The notes under the pieces: generated by a model
The model's database searches: none
Seen by the model: only the letters and a program-made list of their open reading frames with translations
What the model was told of the DNA's origin: nothing
Program-made: the position numbers and the translations under genes
Assembly (NCBI GenBank): GCA_003164075.1
Contig: PLRZ01000528.1
Location: 1-13,501, forward strand
Origin: Bryobacterales bacterium
GTDB taxonomy: Bacteria; Acidobacteriota; Terriglobia; Bryobacterales; Bryobacteraceae
Length of the DNA stretch: 13,501 bases
Direction of reading: 5' to 3'
Shown: positions 1 through 7,272 of the stretch, piece after piece
Position numbering within the stretch: the first letter of the stretch is position 1
How the letters are laid out: every line of letters begins with the position of its first letter

Positions 1-30
1 GCTTATTGTTTCGCGGCCCCTTAGTGAGCC

Positions 31-222
31 CGGTGGGGCAGGATTCCCACCGTTCGCCGGAGGCGGACTGAAGAGGAACTTGCAGAATTCGGTGGCGAAC
101 CCGCTCCCTCACGGTCGCGGCTCGGTAAGTGCTTGCCTTTGAATGTGACCTTTCCGAGCCGCGCGCGCAAGCAAGCGGTTTCGTCGAATTCCGCAAGTTT
201 CTCTGAAGTCTGCCCCACGGCT
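31..222. repeat. Large imperfect palindromic repeat downstream of the molybdenum hydroxylase operon
   Basis: Several nested inverted repeats fill the 273 bases after the last gene of the leftward operon. Bases 62-91 pair with 185-214 with 25 of 30 positions matching. An inner perfect 9-bp stem is formed by GCGGCTCGG at 117-125 and CCGAGCCGC at 154-162. A small hairpin at the left edge is formed by CGGTGGG (31-37) and CCCACCG (46-52), and GGTGGGGCAGG at 32-42 is nearly mirrored at 210-220. No convincing gene is present here; the minus-strand open frame across it is repeat translation. It could act as a transcription stop for the operon or be a palindromic repeat of a dispersed family. The structure is seen directly; its function is inferred. 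Confidence 0.6.
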
Positions 223-273
223 CGGCAATCGAGAATTCCCAGTCCCGTGGGTACAAAGTGAACAGTATTGGAC

Positions 274-1245
274 TTAGGCCAGTCCCAGCAGCGTTTCTTC
301 CAGAATTCCGCGCACCATCGCAACCTTATATTCGTTCTTGCCGATCGCCACCGCGTCCTTTACCGCCGCCGCGGCCGCGGCTTCCACCGTGGCGTTATCG
401 AGCGGCTTGCCTGCCAGTGCCTTCTCTGCCTCAGCGGACCTCCACGGCGCGGCCGCCACACCGCTCAGCACCACCCGTGCAGTCGCCACTTTGCCGTCCG
501 CCAGCGTCACCGCAATGGCCGCCCCCGCCAGCGCGAAATCGAAGGCGCCGCGCTCCCGAACCTTGCGGTAGGTACTGCGCAGACCGGGCGCCGGCGCGTC
601 CAACAGGACTTCGGTCACCACTTCTCCCGGTTGGAGCACGTTTTCCTTCAGGATGCTCACCTTGGGCAGCACAAAGAAGGATTCCAGCGGGATGGTCCGC
701 CGCCCTTTCGGCCCGGCAATAGTCACCCGCGCACCCAGCGCCACCAGCGCCGACGCGGTATCCGAAGGATGAACAATGTAGCAACAGTCCCACCCCAGAA
801 TGGCGTGGAACTGGTTCTCACCGGTCTCCGCGAAGCAAGTGTCGCCGCCTTTGCGCCGGCAATGGAAGTCGCCGCGGAAGTACCAGCAGCGGGGCCTCTG
901 GCAGAGGTTTCCGCCGATAGTCCCCTGGTTGCGCAGTTGCGGGCTGGCCACCGATGCGGCCGCTTCCGCCAGCACGCGATACCCTTCCGCCACCTGCTTG
1001 TTCGCCACAATCTCGCTCAGCGTGGTGAGAGCGCCGATGCGCAGTCCGCCGCCGGGCCTCGGCCCGATACCCTTCATCTCCGCCACGCCGGCGACGCTGA
1101 CCACCGTCTCCGCCGTAAAAACTCCGTCCCGCAGACATCCCAGCAGGTCCGTGCCGCCCGCCAGAATGTGAGCTCCCGGACGGGCTGCCGCCACCACCGC
1201 TTCCTGTACGGACGACGCCTTCTTATAAGAGAATTTCTGCAACAT
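274..1245 (-). CDS. FAD-binding subunit of PaoABC-like molybdenum hydroxylase, with 4Fe-4S insertion
   Basis: The 323-residue protein is the flavin subunit (CoxM/PaoB family) that passes electrons from the 2Fe-2S subunit to the external acceptor. The FAD loops are visible as HILAGGTDLLG at about residues 26-36 and TIGGNLCQ at 109-116. Between residues 115 and 137 lies the insertion C115-QRPR-C120-WYFR...C129...C137. It matches the Cys-rich segment known in E. coli PaoB, which binds an additional 4Fe-4S cluster and is absent from ordinary xanthine dehydrogenase FAD subunits. Length agrees with PaoB (about 318 residues). The ATG lies three bases after the TGA of the molybdopterin gene (AGGGG-TGA-GCC-ATG), so translation is probably coupled. 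It is the last gene of the operon. The substrate cannot be read from this subunit. Confidence 0.93.
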   Translation of the reverse strand: MLQKFSYKKASSVQEAVVAAARPGAHILAGGTDLLGCLRDGVFTAETVVSVAGVAEMKGIGPRPGGGLRIGALTTLSEIVANKQVAEGYRVLAEAAASVASPQLRNQGTIGGNLCQRPRCWYFRGDFHCRRKGGDTCFAETGENQFHAILGWDCCYIVHPSDTASALVALGARVTIAGPKGRRTIPLESFFVLPKVSILKENVLQPGEVVTEVLLDAPAPGLRSTYRKVRERGAFDFALAGAAIAVTLADGKVATARVVLSGVAAAPWRSAEAEKALAGKPLDNATVEAAAAAAVKDAVAIGKNEYKVAMVRGILEETLLGLA

Positions 1246-1248
1246 GGC

Positions 1249-3501
1249 TCACCCCTGCTTTCTGCCCTGGTTCAACAGGTTGATCACCGACGCCGGTGTA
1301 ATCGGCGCCTGTGTCGCCCGTAGCCCGGTGGCATGGTAGAACGCGTTGGCGATGGCCGCCGCCGCGGGAATCAGGGCCGGTTCGCCCAGCCCTTTGGTGC
1401 CGGTGGAGTTGACCTCCATGTCATGCAGGTCGATGGGAAGCACCGTCAGTTCCGCCGGAACATCCATCGCCGTCGGAATCTTATAGTCGTGCCAGTTGGC
1501 GTTCACCATTTTTCCGGTGCCCCCGTCCAGCACGCGCTGCTCGGTCAGCGCCAGTCCGATGCCCTGGGTCAGCCCTCCGAGCACCTGGTTCCGGTACGTC
1601 AGCAGGTTCATCACGCGCCCGCTATCCTGCGCCGCCAGCATGCGCACCACCCGCACTTCGCCGGTGCGCTTGTTGACTTCGACTTCGGCGAAATGCGTCA
1701 CGAACGGCCGGATCGCCTTGTCGGTGGGGTGCGGCGCGCGCGTGCCCACGCCCACTACCACCCGCTGCATTTGCAGCCCGCTCAACTGCCCCACCGCGAT
1801 TTTGGGATTGCCGCCCGGCCCGGAGATCTCGCCATTGGCCAGCTTGAGGTCCGCCGCCGGTACTTTCAGTTGTTCCGCCGCCATATCGAGCAGCCTGGAT
1901 TTCACTTCGATGGCCGCGGCCCGCACCGCCGGTGAATCGATCATGGTAGTCTTGCTGCCGCCGGCCCCATCGCTGAATTGCGAGATCCCGGTGTCCGCGT
2001 TGTCCACTTCGATCCGTTCGAGCGGCACTCCCAGTTCCTCGGCCACCACCATCGCCATGATCGTCCTCATTCCGGTGCCGATATCGGCCGCGCCCATGTT
2101 CAGGTTGACGCTGCCATCGGCGTAGTACCGTACGATCGCCGTCGAACTCGGCCGCCCCAGAGAGCCCCACATCCCGCTGGCCACGCCCACGCCGCGGACA
2201 ATCGGCCCATCGCCGCGGGCGCGCGATTTGGCTTCGTTCCACCCGAATGCCTTGGCGCCATCCGTCAGGCACTGCGGCAGACCGATGGACGTGTACGGCT
2301 TATTGCCATCCACGCCGCACACCATGGAGACGTTCTTCAGCCGGAACTCCACCGGGTCCATGCCGATCTTTTCCGCCAGGGCATCCATCATCTGCTCGAG
2401 AGCCCAGGCGCACTGCGGAAAGCCGGGTGCCCGGAAGGCGCGGCTCTGTCCGGCATTGATCTGCACCGACACTTCACTGATTTTGACGTTGGGGCAGACG
2501 TACAACTCGCGCACCATGTAACCCGCCGTGGCGCCTCCCGGATAGGCCCCCACTTCCGCCGTCCCGTTCAGTTCGAGCGCCGTCAACGTGCCGTCCTTCT
2601 TCACCCCGGCCTTCAACTTCAAGGTATGAGCCGGCCGGTTTCCCACGCACAGGAAGCTCTCTTCGCGGCTCAGGCAGTACTTCACCGGACGCCCGGTCCG
2701 GTGCGCCAGCAACGCGGCAATCACGTTGTACTTGCCGGCTTCCAGCTTGCTGCCGAAGCCGCCACCCATGTAGCGCGAGATCACCCGCACTTTGCTGAGC
2801 GGAATGCCCAGCAATCCCGCCACGGTGCTCTGGACGGTGAACGGCCCCTGGGTGGAATCCCAGAGCGTCAGATGGCCGCCATCCCACTGGGCCACTGAAC
2901 CGTGCACTTCAAGCGGCGTATGAATCTCGCAGGAAGTCTTGTAGGTTTCTTCCACCACCACGTCGGCGTCGGCGAAGCCCTTGGCCACGTCGCCGCGGCT
3001 ATAGGCGCTAGGCTGGCCGCCATTCCCGCCCTCCTGAACCGCCGGCGCGCCGGGCTTGAGCGCGTCTTCCATGTTGCTGACAAACGCCAGCGGCTCATAT
3101 TGCACCTGAATGGCGCGGACCGCGTCCCAGGCTTGCTGCTGGGTTTCCGCCGCGACTACGGCGACTTCCTCGCCCTCGAACCGGCAATGCGGATCGAACA
3201 GGCGGCTGCCCGCTCCCGGGGCGCCACCGGGCCTGCGGAACCAGGGAATATTGGCTTCCTTATCGGCGTCGCTGAGGATTGCGCGGACGCCCGGCATGTC
3301 CTTGGCCTTGCTCAGGTCCACTTTCACTACCCGGGCGTGGGCATGAGGGCATCGCAAGGTTGCGGCATACAGCATGTCCGGCAGGTTTCGGTCCAGTGCG
3401 TATATTGCCACTCCGGCCAGGCGTTCCCGGCCGTCGATTTTCGGAAGGGCTTTCCCGACAATCGTGGTTTCACTCCAGGGTTTCGGATTCGTGTCCGCCA
3501 T
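1249..3501 (-). CDS. Molybdopterin-binding catalytic subunit of aldehyde oxidoreductase / xanthine dehydrogenase family
   Basis: The 750-residue protein is the large subunit of a molybdenum hydroxylase, which inserts oxygen from water into an aldehyde or N-heterocycle. Family motifs are present: GGGFGSK at residues 246-252, AFRAPG at 355-360, the GAGGSKTT loop near 495, and the catalytic Glu707 in KGLGEPALIP. Length matches PaoC/YagR (about 730) and no domain is missing. It has no signal peptide; in PaoABC enzymes this subunit crosses the membrane folded with the Tat-tagged small subunit, which is the likely case here. The start ATG follows the small-subunit stop by three bases, and the ribosome-binding site GGGGAGG overlaps that stop. 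Gene order here is 2Fe-2S, Mo, FAD, whereas E. coli has 2Fe-2S, FAD, Mo. No XdhC/PaoD-type cofactor chaperone is in the window. An aldehyde substrate is the best guess; xanthine or isoquinoline cannot be excluded. Confidence 0.94.
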   Translation of the reverse strand: MADTNPKPWSETTIVGKALPKIDGRERLAGVAIYALDRNLPDMLYAATLRCPHAHARVVKVDLSKAKDMPGVRAILSDADKEANIPWFRRPGGAPGAGSRLFDPHCRFEGEEVAVVAAETQQQAWDAVRAIQVQYEPLAFVSNMEDALKPGAPAVQEGGNGGQPSAYSRGDVAKGFADADVVVEETYKTSCEIHTPLEVHGSVAQWDGGHLTLWDSTQGPFTVQSTVAGLLGIPLSKVRVISRYMGGGFGSKLEAGKYNVIAALLAHRTGRPVKYCLSREESFLCVGNRPAHTLKLKAGVKKDGTLTALELNGTAEVGAYPGGATAGYMVRELYVCPNVKISEVSVQINAGQSRAFRAPGFPQCAWALEQMMDALAEKIGMDPVEFRLKNVSMVCGVDGNKPYTSIGLPQCLTDGAKAFGWNEAKSRARGDGPIVRGVGVASGMWGSLGRPSSTAIVRYYADGSVNLNMGAADIGTGMRTIMAMVVAEELGVPLERIEVDNADTGISQFSDGAGGSKTTMIDSPAVRAAAIEVKSRLLDMAAEQLKVPAADLKLANGEISGPGGNPKIAVGQLSGLQMQRVVVGVGTRAPHPTDKAIRPFVTHFAEVEVNKRTGEVRVVRMLAAQDSGRVMNLLTYRNQVLGGLTQGIGLALTEQRVLDGGTGKMVNANWHDYKIPTAMDVPAELTVLPIDLHDMEVNSTGTKGLGEPALIPAAAAIANAFYHATGLRATQAPITPASVINLLNQGRKQG

Positions 3502-3504
3502 GGC

Positions 3505-4137
3505 TCACCTCCCCGCTTTCTTGAGTACCGCGGCGCGGTGTATGGCGCGAAAGATGTGGCCATACGCTCCGCACCGGCACAGGTTGCCGCTCATGCCTTG
3601 GCGAATCTGCTCGATGGTGGGGTCGGGCGTTTTCCGCAAGAGGCCTTCCGCATTCACCATTTGCCCGGAAGTGCAGTACCCGCACTGGTAGGCGTCTTCT
3701 TCCAGGAATGCCTGTTGGACCGGTCCCAACTCCTCACCGTTCATCAGGCCTTCCACGGTAGTGATTTGCTTCCCGTCCGCTTCCACCGCCAGGGTCATGC
3801 AGGCATTGCGCGCCAAGCCGTCGATGAGGACAGTGCAGGCGCCGCACTCGCCGCGTTCGCAGCCCTGTTTTGTACCGGTGAAGCCCAATTGATCGCGCAG
3901 GACGTGCAGCAGCGTCCAGCGCGGCTCGGCCAGAACGGTATGGGGCTGGCCGTTTACGTGGAGAACGACTTTGACCGATTCGCCCTCTATCGCTTCCATC
4001 CCACCCGCGTGGGCCTTTGTGTCGATTGCCGCCCCGACCAGCGCGGCTTCGGTGGCGCCGGCCGCGAGCGAGCTAAAGAAGCCTCTGCGGCTGAACGCCG
4101 CCCGGCGTTTTTCGTCGGCACCAGACTTGTCGTCCAT
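3505..4137 (-). CDS. Tat-exported 2Fe-2S subunit of PaoABC-like molybdenum hydroxylase
   Basis: This 210-residue protein holds the two 2Fe-2S clusters that link the molybdenum centre to FAD. The plant-type cluster ligands are C93, C98, C101 and C113; the second cluster uses C152, C155, C187 and C189 (CGYC and CRC). The N-terminus has a twin-arginine motif, SRRGFF at residues 16-21, followed by a hydrophobic Ala-rich stretch to about 37 and a possible AHA cleavage site near 44. The enzyme is therefore probably periplasmic, as with E. coli PaoA/YagT. The start is supported by AAGGAGG (4143-4149), five bases upstream of the ATG. It is the first gene of the operon. Confidence 0.94.
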   Translation of the reverse strand: MDDKSGADEKRRAAFSRRGFFSSLAAGATEAALVGAAIDTKAHAGGMEAIEGESVKVVLHVNGQPHTVLAEPRWTLLHVLRDQLGFTGTKQGCERGECGACTVLIDGLARNACMTLAVEADGKQITTVEGLMNGEELGPVQQAFLEEDAYQCGYCTSGQMVNAEGLLRKTPDPTIEQIRQGMSGNLCRCGAYGHIFRAIHRAAVLKKAGR

Positions 4138-4154
4138 CAGGTCCTCCTTCGACT

Positions 4155-4182
4155 CTTATAAACAGAAGTTTAGCACCTTAAA
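4155..4182 (-). promoter_or_regulatory. Candidate sigma-70 promoter of the molybdenum hydroxylase operon
   Basis: Reading leftward, TTTAAG (4177-4182) and TATAAG (4155-4160) are separated by 16 bases and sit just upstream of the strong AAGGAGG ribosome-binding site and the ATG at 4137. The -10 matches consensus in five of six positions; the -35 is weak, which is compatible with a promoter that needs an activator. The prediction is by eye. Confidence 0.4.
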
Positions 4183-4184
4183 GA

Positions 4185-4197
4185 CCGTTATTAACGG
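4185..4197. promoter_or_regulatory. 13-bp palindrome, candidate operator
   Basis: CCGTTA-T-TAACGG is a perfect 6-bp inverted repeat around one base. It lies two bases upstream of the proposed -35 of the leftward operon, centred about 42 bases before the expected transcription start, a usual place for an activator. A LysR-type regulator fragment lies next to it. Binding is inferred only from position and symmetry. Confidence 0.35.
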
Positions 4198-4262
4198 GTT
4201 TATGCAGGCCACTATGCGGCTACCGCCTAGATCCGCAAGGGGGCGAGCGGATAACTGGGTCG

Positions 4263-4409
4263 CTGCATTGAGGCGGCCAGAATCGCTCTGGCCTCCGGAA
4301 GAAAGCCCCGACGCGCCTCGGTCAGTTCGACGTGGCGTTTGTCACGCCGGAACAGAGGGGTTTGCACGATCTGGTCTTCGAGTTTCCGAATCTGCTGGCT
4401 TAAGGACGA
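4263..4409 (-). pseudogene. Remnant of a LysR-type transcriptional regulator
   Basis: An open frame on the minus strand encodes about 49 residues closely resembling the second half of a LysR helix-turn-helix domain: the recognition-helix end SLSQQIRKLEDQI, then TPLFRRDKRHVELTEA and FLPEARAIL. The first 25-30 residues of a normal HTH domain and the whole roughly 200-residue effector-binding domain are missing. The frame runs on to a stop at 4227 with unrelated sequence, and in the other direction reads into unrelated sequence to 4463. It is therefore a decayed fragment rather than a working regulator. It points toward the molybdenum hydroxylase operon and may once have controlled it, or may be left from a rearrangement. 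Confidence 0.72.
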
Positions 4410-4481
4410 CGCCCGCCAGCCCGTAAGGGGAGTGAGATAATCAGACCAAGGAAAAAGCCACACTCAAAGGAACCCACGCGC

Positions 4482-4787
4482 ATGAACGAACAAGACCGAG
4501 CCGCTCTGCAAGCTATGCTGGACCGCGGCGTCGAGGCCATCGCCGGCGAGTTCTCAGCCCTTCGCGCCGAGCTCACCGCGCGCCTCGAAACCATCGAACG
4601 CCGCTTCGATAACCAACTCAACATCGTGCTCCGCATCGATCAGCGCATGAGCGGACTTACGCGGTAGTCCGACCGCATCGAGCGCGACACCGGCGCATAC
4701 CTCGTCACCCAAGCCGCTCAACAGCGAGCCATCGATCAACTCGCAGCCCGGCTCAAGGCCCTTGAAGAAGGCCACCGGCCACAGTAA
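4482..4787 (+). pseudogene. Small coiled-coil protein gene split by an in-frame TAG
   Basis: The frame starts at ATG 4482 with an AAAGGA-type ribosome-binding site about 12 bases upstream. It encodes 61 residues, mostly charged helix with heptad-like spacing (EFSALRAELTARLETIERRF), then meets TAG at 4665-4667. The same frame then continues without interruption for 39 further helical residues (SDRIERDTG... IDQLAARLKALEEG) to TAA at 4785-4787. Composition and helix character are the same on both sides of the TAG, so one base change, for example CAG to TAG, would explain it. The whole would be about 101 residues, soluble, with no signal peptide or membrane segment. I do not recognise a function. 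Alternatives are a genuine 61-residue product, stop-codon readthrough, or a sequencing error. Confidence 0.6.
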
Positions 4788-4821
4788 CGCCTGTCCACCG
4801 GCGACGTGCCGCCGGCGCTTG

Positions 4822-4827
4822 TACAAT
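4822..4827 (+). promoter_or_regulatory. Candidate -10 element placing a leaderless start for the aminotransferase
   Basis: TACAAT lies seven bases before the ATG at 4835. A transcript would start at or next to the ATG, and no purine-rich ribosome-binding site is present upstream. No clear -35 is seen. The same arrangement recurs before other genes in this window. Confidence 0.45.
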
Positions 4828-4834
4828 GTGATTC

Positions 4835-6037
4835 ATGGCGACCTATCCAACCGGCAGGCACTTTCTCCAGATACCCGGCCCCACCAACGTCCCCGACCGC
4901 GTTCTGCGGGCCATCGACAACCCGACCATGGACCATCGCGGCCCGGGGTTCGCGGCGCTGGCCAAGGATTGCCTGGAGAACATTAAACCCGTCTTCCAGA
5001 CTCAGCATCCCGTGATTGTTTTCCCCGCCTCGGGCACCGGCGGGTGGGAGGCCGCACTGGTCAACACCCTGAGTCCCGGGGACCGCGTACTGGCGTTCGA
5101 GACGGGACAGTTCGCCACGCTCTGGTCGAAAATGGCGGCAAATCTCGGCCTGACGGTGGATTATGTGCCCGGCGACTGGAGACACGGCGTGGACCTGGCG
5201 GCTGCCGCGGAGAAGTTGGACGCCGACCGGAGCCACCGGATCAAAGCAATTATGGCGGTGCATAACGAGACCTCCACCGGCATCACCAGCAGTATCGCCG
5301 CTCTGCGCCGCACCATGGACGACGCCAGGCATCCCGCATTGCTGATGGTGGACGCCGTCTCTTCCCTGGCGGCGATCGACTACCGCCATGACGAATGGCG
5401 CGTGGACGTCACCGTGTCCGGCTCGCAAAAGGGTCTGATGCTGCCGCCCGGCCTCTCTTTCAATGCCATCAGTCCCAAAGCCCTGGAAGCGTCCAAGGTT
5501 TCGAAATTCCCCAAGAGCTACTGGCGTTGGGAGGAAATGCTGGCCAATAATGCCACGGGATTCTTCCCTTACACCCCCGCCACCAACCTGCTTTACGGCC
5601 TAAGGGAAGCATTGACCATGCTCCGCGAGGAAGGACTGGCAAATGTCTTCCTGCGGCACGACCGCCTGGCCGAGGCGACCCGCCGCGCGGTGCGCGCCTG
5701 GGATCTGGAGATCTGGGCCAGCAATCCCGAGGAGTACAGCAGTTCGACCACCGCCGTCCTGCTGCCGGAAGGCGTCAGCGAGTCCGCATTCCGGGCGCTG
5801 GTGCTGGATCGGTTCAATATGTCGCTGGGCGCGGGCCTGGGAAAGGTCGCGGGCAAGGTCTTTCGCATCGGCCACCTGGGCGATTTCAACGATCTAATGC
5901 TGGCCGGCACGCTCGCCGGTGTGGAGATGGGACTGGAACTGGCGGGGATTCGCCATCGGAAAGGCGGAATCTGCGCCGCTCTCGATTACCTGACCGAGAC
6001 CCGAAGGGACGCCGTTTCGACGAACGGACACCGGTGA
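4835..6037 (+). CDS. sgaA: Serine-glyoxylate aminotransferase (class V, PLP-dependent)
   Basis: The 400-residue protein resembles serine-glyoxylate aminotransferases of methylotrophs and plants from end to end. It would transfer the amino group of serine (or alanine) to glyoxylate, giving hydroxypyruvate (or pyruvate) and glycine. Diagnostic segments include PGPTNVPDRV near residues 14-23, the PLP-phosphate region FPASGTGGWEAAL at 63-75, the cofactor Asp173 in MVDAVSS, and the Schiff-base Lys199 in SGSQKGLMLPPG. The C-terminal half keeps GAGLGKVAGKVFRIGHLGD. Length is normal for the family. Its last codons overlap the GTG start of the oxalate/formate antiporter gene by four bases, so the two are co-translated; this points to glyoxylate/oxalate or C2 metabolism. 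Alanine-glyoxylate or ureidoglycine-glyoxylate activity remains possible, but the motifs fit SGAT best. Confidence 0.93.
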   Translation: MATYPTGRHFLQIPGPTNVPDRVLRAIDNPTMDHRGPGFAALAKDCLENIKPVFQTQHPVIVFPASGTGGWEAALVNTLSPGDRVLAFETGQFATLWSKMAANLGLTVDYVPGDWRHGVDLAAAAEKLDADRSHRIKAIMAVHNETSTGITSSIAALRRTMDDARHPALLMVDAVSSLAAIDYRHDEWRVDVTVSGSQKGLMLPPGLSFNAISPKALEASKVSKFPKSYWRWEEMLANNATGFFPYTPATNLLYGLREALTMLREEGLANVFLRHDRLAEATRRAVRAWDLEIWASNPEEYSSSTTAVLLPEGVSESAFRALVLDRFNMSLGAGLGKVAGKVFRIGHLGDFNDLMLAGTLAGVEMGLELAGIRHRKGGICAALDYLTETRRDAVSTNGHR

Positions 6038-7272
6038 TTCAAAGTCGCTGGAGTCAACTCACGGTGATGGTGTTATCCACCGTGATGCTGTCGAACATGC
6101 AATATGGCTGGACGCTGTTCGTCAACCCCATGCGCAACGAAACGCACTGGGCGATGGCGGGAATCCAGTTTGCCTTCAGCATTCTGATCTTCCTGAATAC
6201 GTGGCTGGCGCCGCTGGAAGGTTGGGTCGCGGACCGCTACGGCCCGCGGTTCGTGGTGATGTTGGGCGGCTTGGCGGCGGGCAGCTCATGGGTGCTGAAC
6301 GCGCGTGCGCACTCGCTTGCGACGCTCTACGTGGCGGCGGCCATCGGAGGGCTGGGCATGGGGTGCGTCTTCGGCACGTGCATGGGTTCGGCGCTCAAAT
6401 GGTTCCCCGAGAGACGCGGATTCGCTTCGGGAATGATCGCCGCCGGATACGGCCTGGGCGCGGCCATCACGGTGATTCCTATTTCCAGGATGATCCTGGC
6501 GAGCGGTTACCGTCACGCGTTTTCCACGTTCGGACTGCTGCAGGGCGCGGCGATCGTCTGCCTGGGGGCGATGCTGATCAGGCCGCGCGTGCCGGATCTG
6601 CGGCCCTCGGCCATCGCGACGACGTTGCCCCGCCGCGAGTTCACTCCGTCGCAGACCGTGCGGACGAAGGTGTTCTGGCTCATTTACGCGATTTACCTGA
6701 TGATCGGCACCGGCGGCATGATCGTGACCGCGCAGCTTGGACCCATCGCGCACGATTTCGGCGTGGATAAGCAGGTGGTGACGCTACTGAGCTTTTCCCT
6801 GCCGCTGCTGACCATGACCATTTCCATCGACAACCTCGCCAACGGGCTCACCCGGCCGTTTTCCGGATTCCTCTCCGACAAGATCGGGCGCGAGAACGCC
6901 ATGCTGCTGATGTTCTCCGCGGAGGGCGTGGCTTTCCTGGCGATGTCCGCTTTCGGCCGGCGCCCGCTCGCATTCGTGGTGTTCGCGGCTCTGATATTCC
7001 TGTTCTGGGGCGAGATCTTCTCGCTGTTCCCGGCGATTTGCGGCGACACGTTCGGCGTCGACAATGCCACCGCGAACAACGGGCTCCTGTATACCGCGAA
7101 GGGCACATCGGCGCTGGTAGTTCCCCTGGCCAATTTCCTGGTGGCGGCCACCGGCACATGGACGGCGGTCCTGCTGGCGATGGCGGTCTCCAGCCTGGGC
7201 GCCGGGTTGCTGGCAAGGCTGGTGCTCGAGCCAATGCGGCGAAGATTGCTATTTCGGGGACAGGCTACATAA
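6034..7272 (+). CDS. oxlT: OxlT-type oxalate/formate antiporter (major facilitator superfamily)
   Basis: This 412-residue inner-membrane protein has about 12 hydrophobic segments. It starts with GTG at 6034, inside the aminotransferase stop region (GTGA overlap). N-terminal MQYGWTLFVNPM, the loop GWVADRYGPR and WFPERRGFASGMIAAGYGLG are typical of the OxlT group. The two basic residues that bind the dicarboxylate in Oxalobacter OxlT (R272 and K355) have counterparts at R274 (LTRPFSGFLSDKIGR) and K356 (LYTAKGTS). It probably exchanges oxalate or a similar carboxylate; the exact substrate is inferred. Residues 404-412 (RLLFRGQAT) and the TAA stop are encoded by the left arm of the inverted-repeat element that begins at 7243, so the original C-terminus was probably replaced. 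Confidence 0.88.
   Translation: MIQSRWSQLTVMVLSTVMLSNMQYGWTLFVNPMRNETHWAMAGIQFAFSILIFLNTWLAPLEGWVADRYGPRFVVMLGGLAAGSSWVLNARAHSLATLYVAAAIGGLGMGCVFGTCMGSALKWFPERRGFASGMIAAGYGLGAAITVIPISRMILASGYRHAFSTFGLLQGAAIVCLGAMLIRPRVPDLRPSAIATTLPRREFTPSQTVRTKVFWLIYAIYLMIGTGGMIVTAQLGPIAHDFGVDKQVVTLLSFSLPLLTMTISIDNLANGLTRPFSGFLSDKIGRENAMLLMFSAEGVAFLAMSAFGRRPLAFVVFAALIFLFWGEIFSLFPAICGDTFGVDNATANNGLLYTAKGTSALVVPLANFLVAATGTWTAVLLAMAVSSLGAGLLARLVLEPMRRRLLFRGQAT

Noticed and set aside
21..323. Minus-strand open frame of 100 codons at the left end
   Set aside because: It lies across the palindromic repeat and overlaps the end of the FAD subunit gene; the translation (for example LPSRDREGA) looks like repeat-encoded sequence, not a protein domain.
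268..4161. Long plus-strand frames opposite the molybdenum hydroxylase operon
   Set aside because: They are antisense shadows in high-GC coding DNA; the minus-strand frames carry complete family motifs.
4665..4667. TAG read as pyrrolysine or as a recoding signal
   Set aside because: No supporting structure or Pyl genes can be seen; a simple nonsense mutation is the simpler explanation.
274..6037. A purine degradation cluster (xanthine dehydrogenase plus ureidoglycine-glyoxylate aminotransferase)
   Set aside because: The hydroxylase looks PaoABC-like with a Tat signal and 4Fe-4S insertion, the aminotransferase matches the serine-glyoxylate group, the two are on opposite strands, and no urate or allantoin genes are present.
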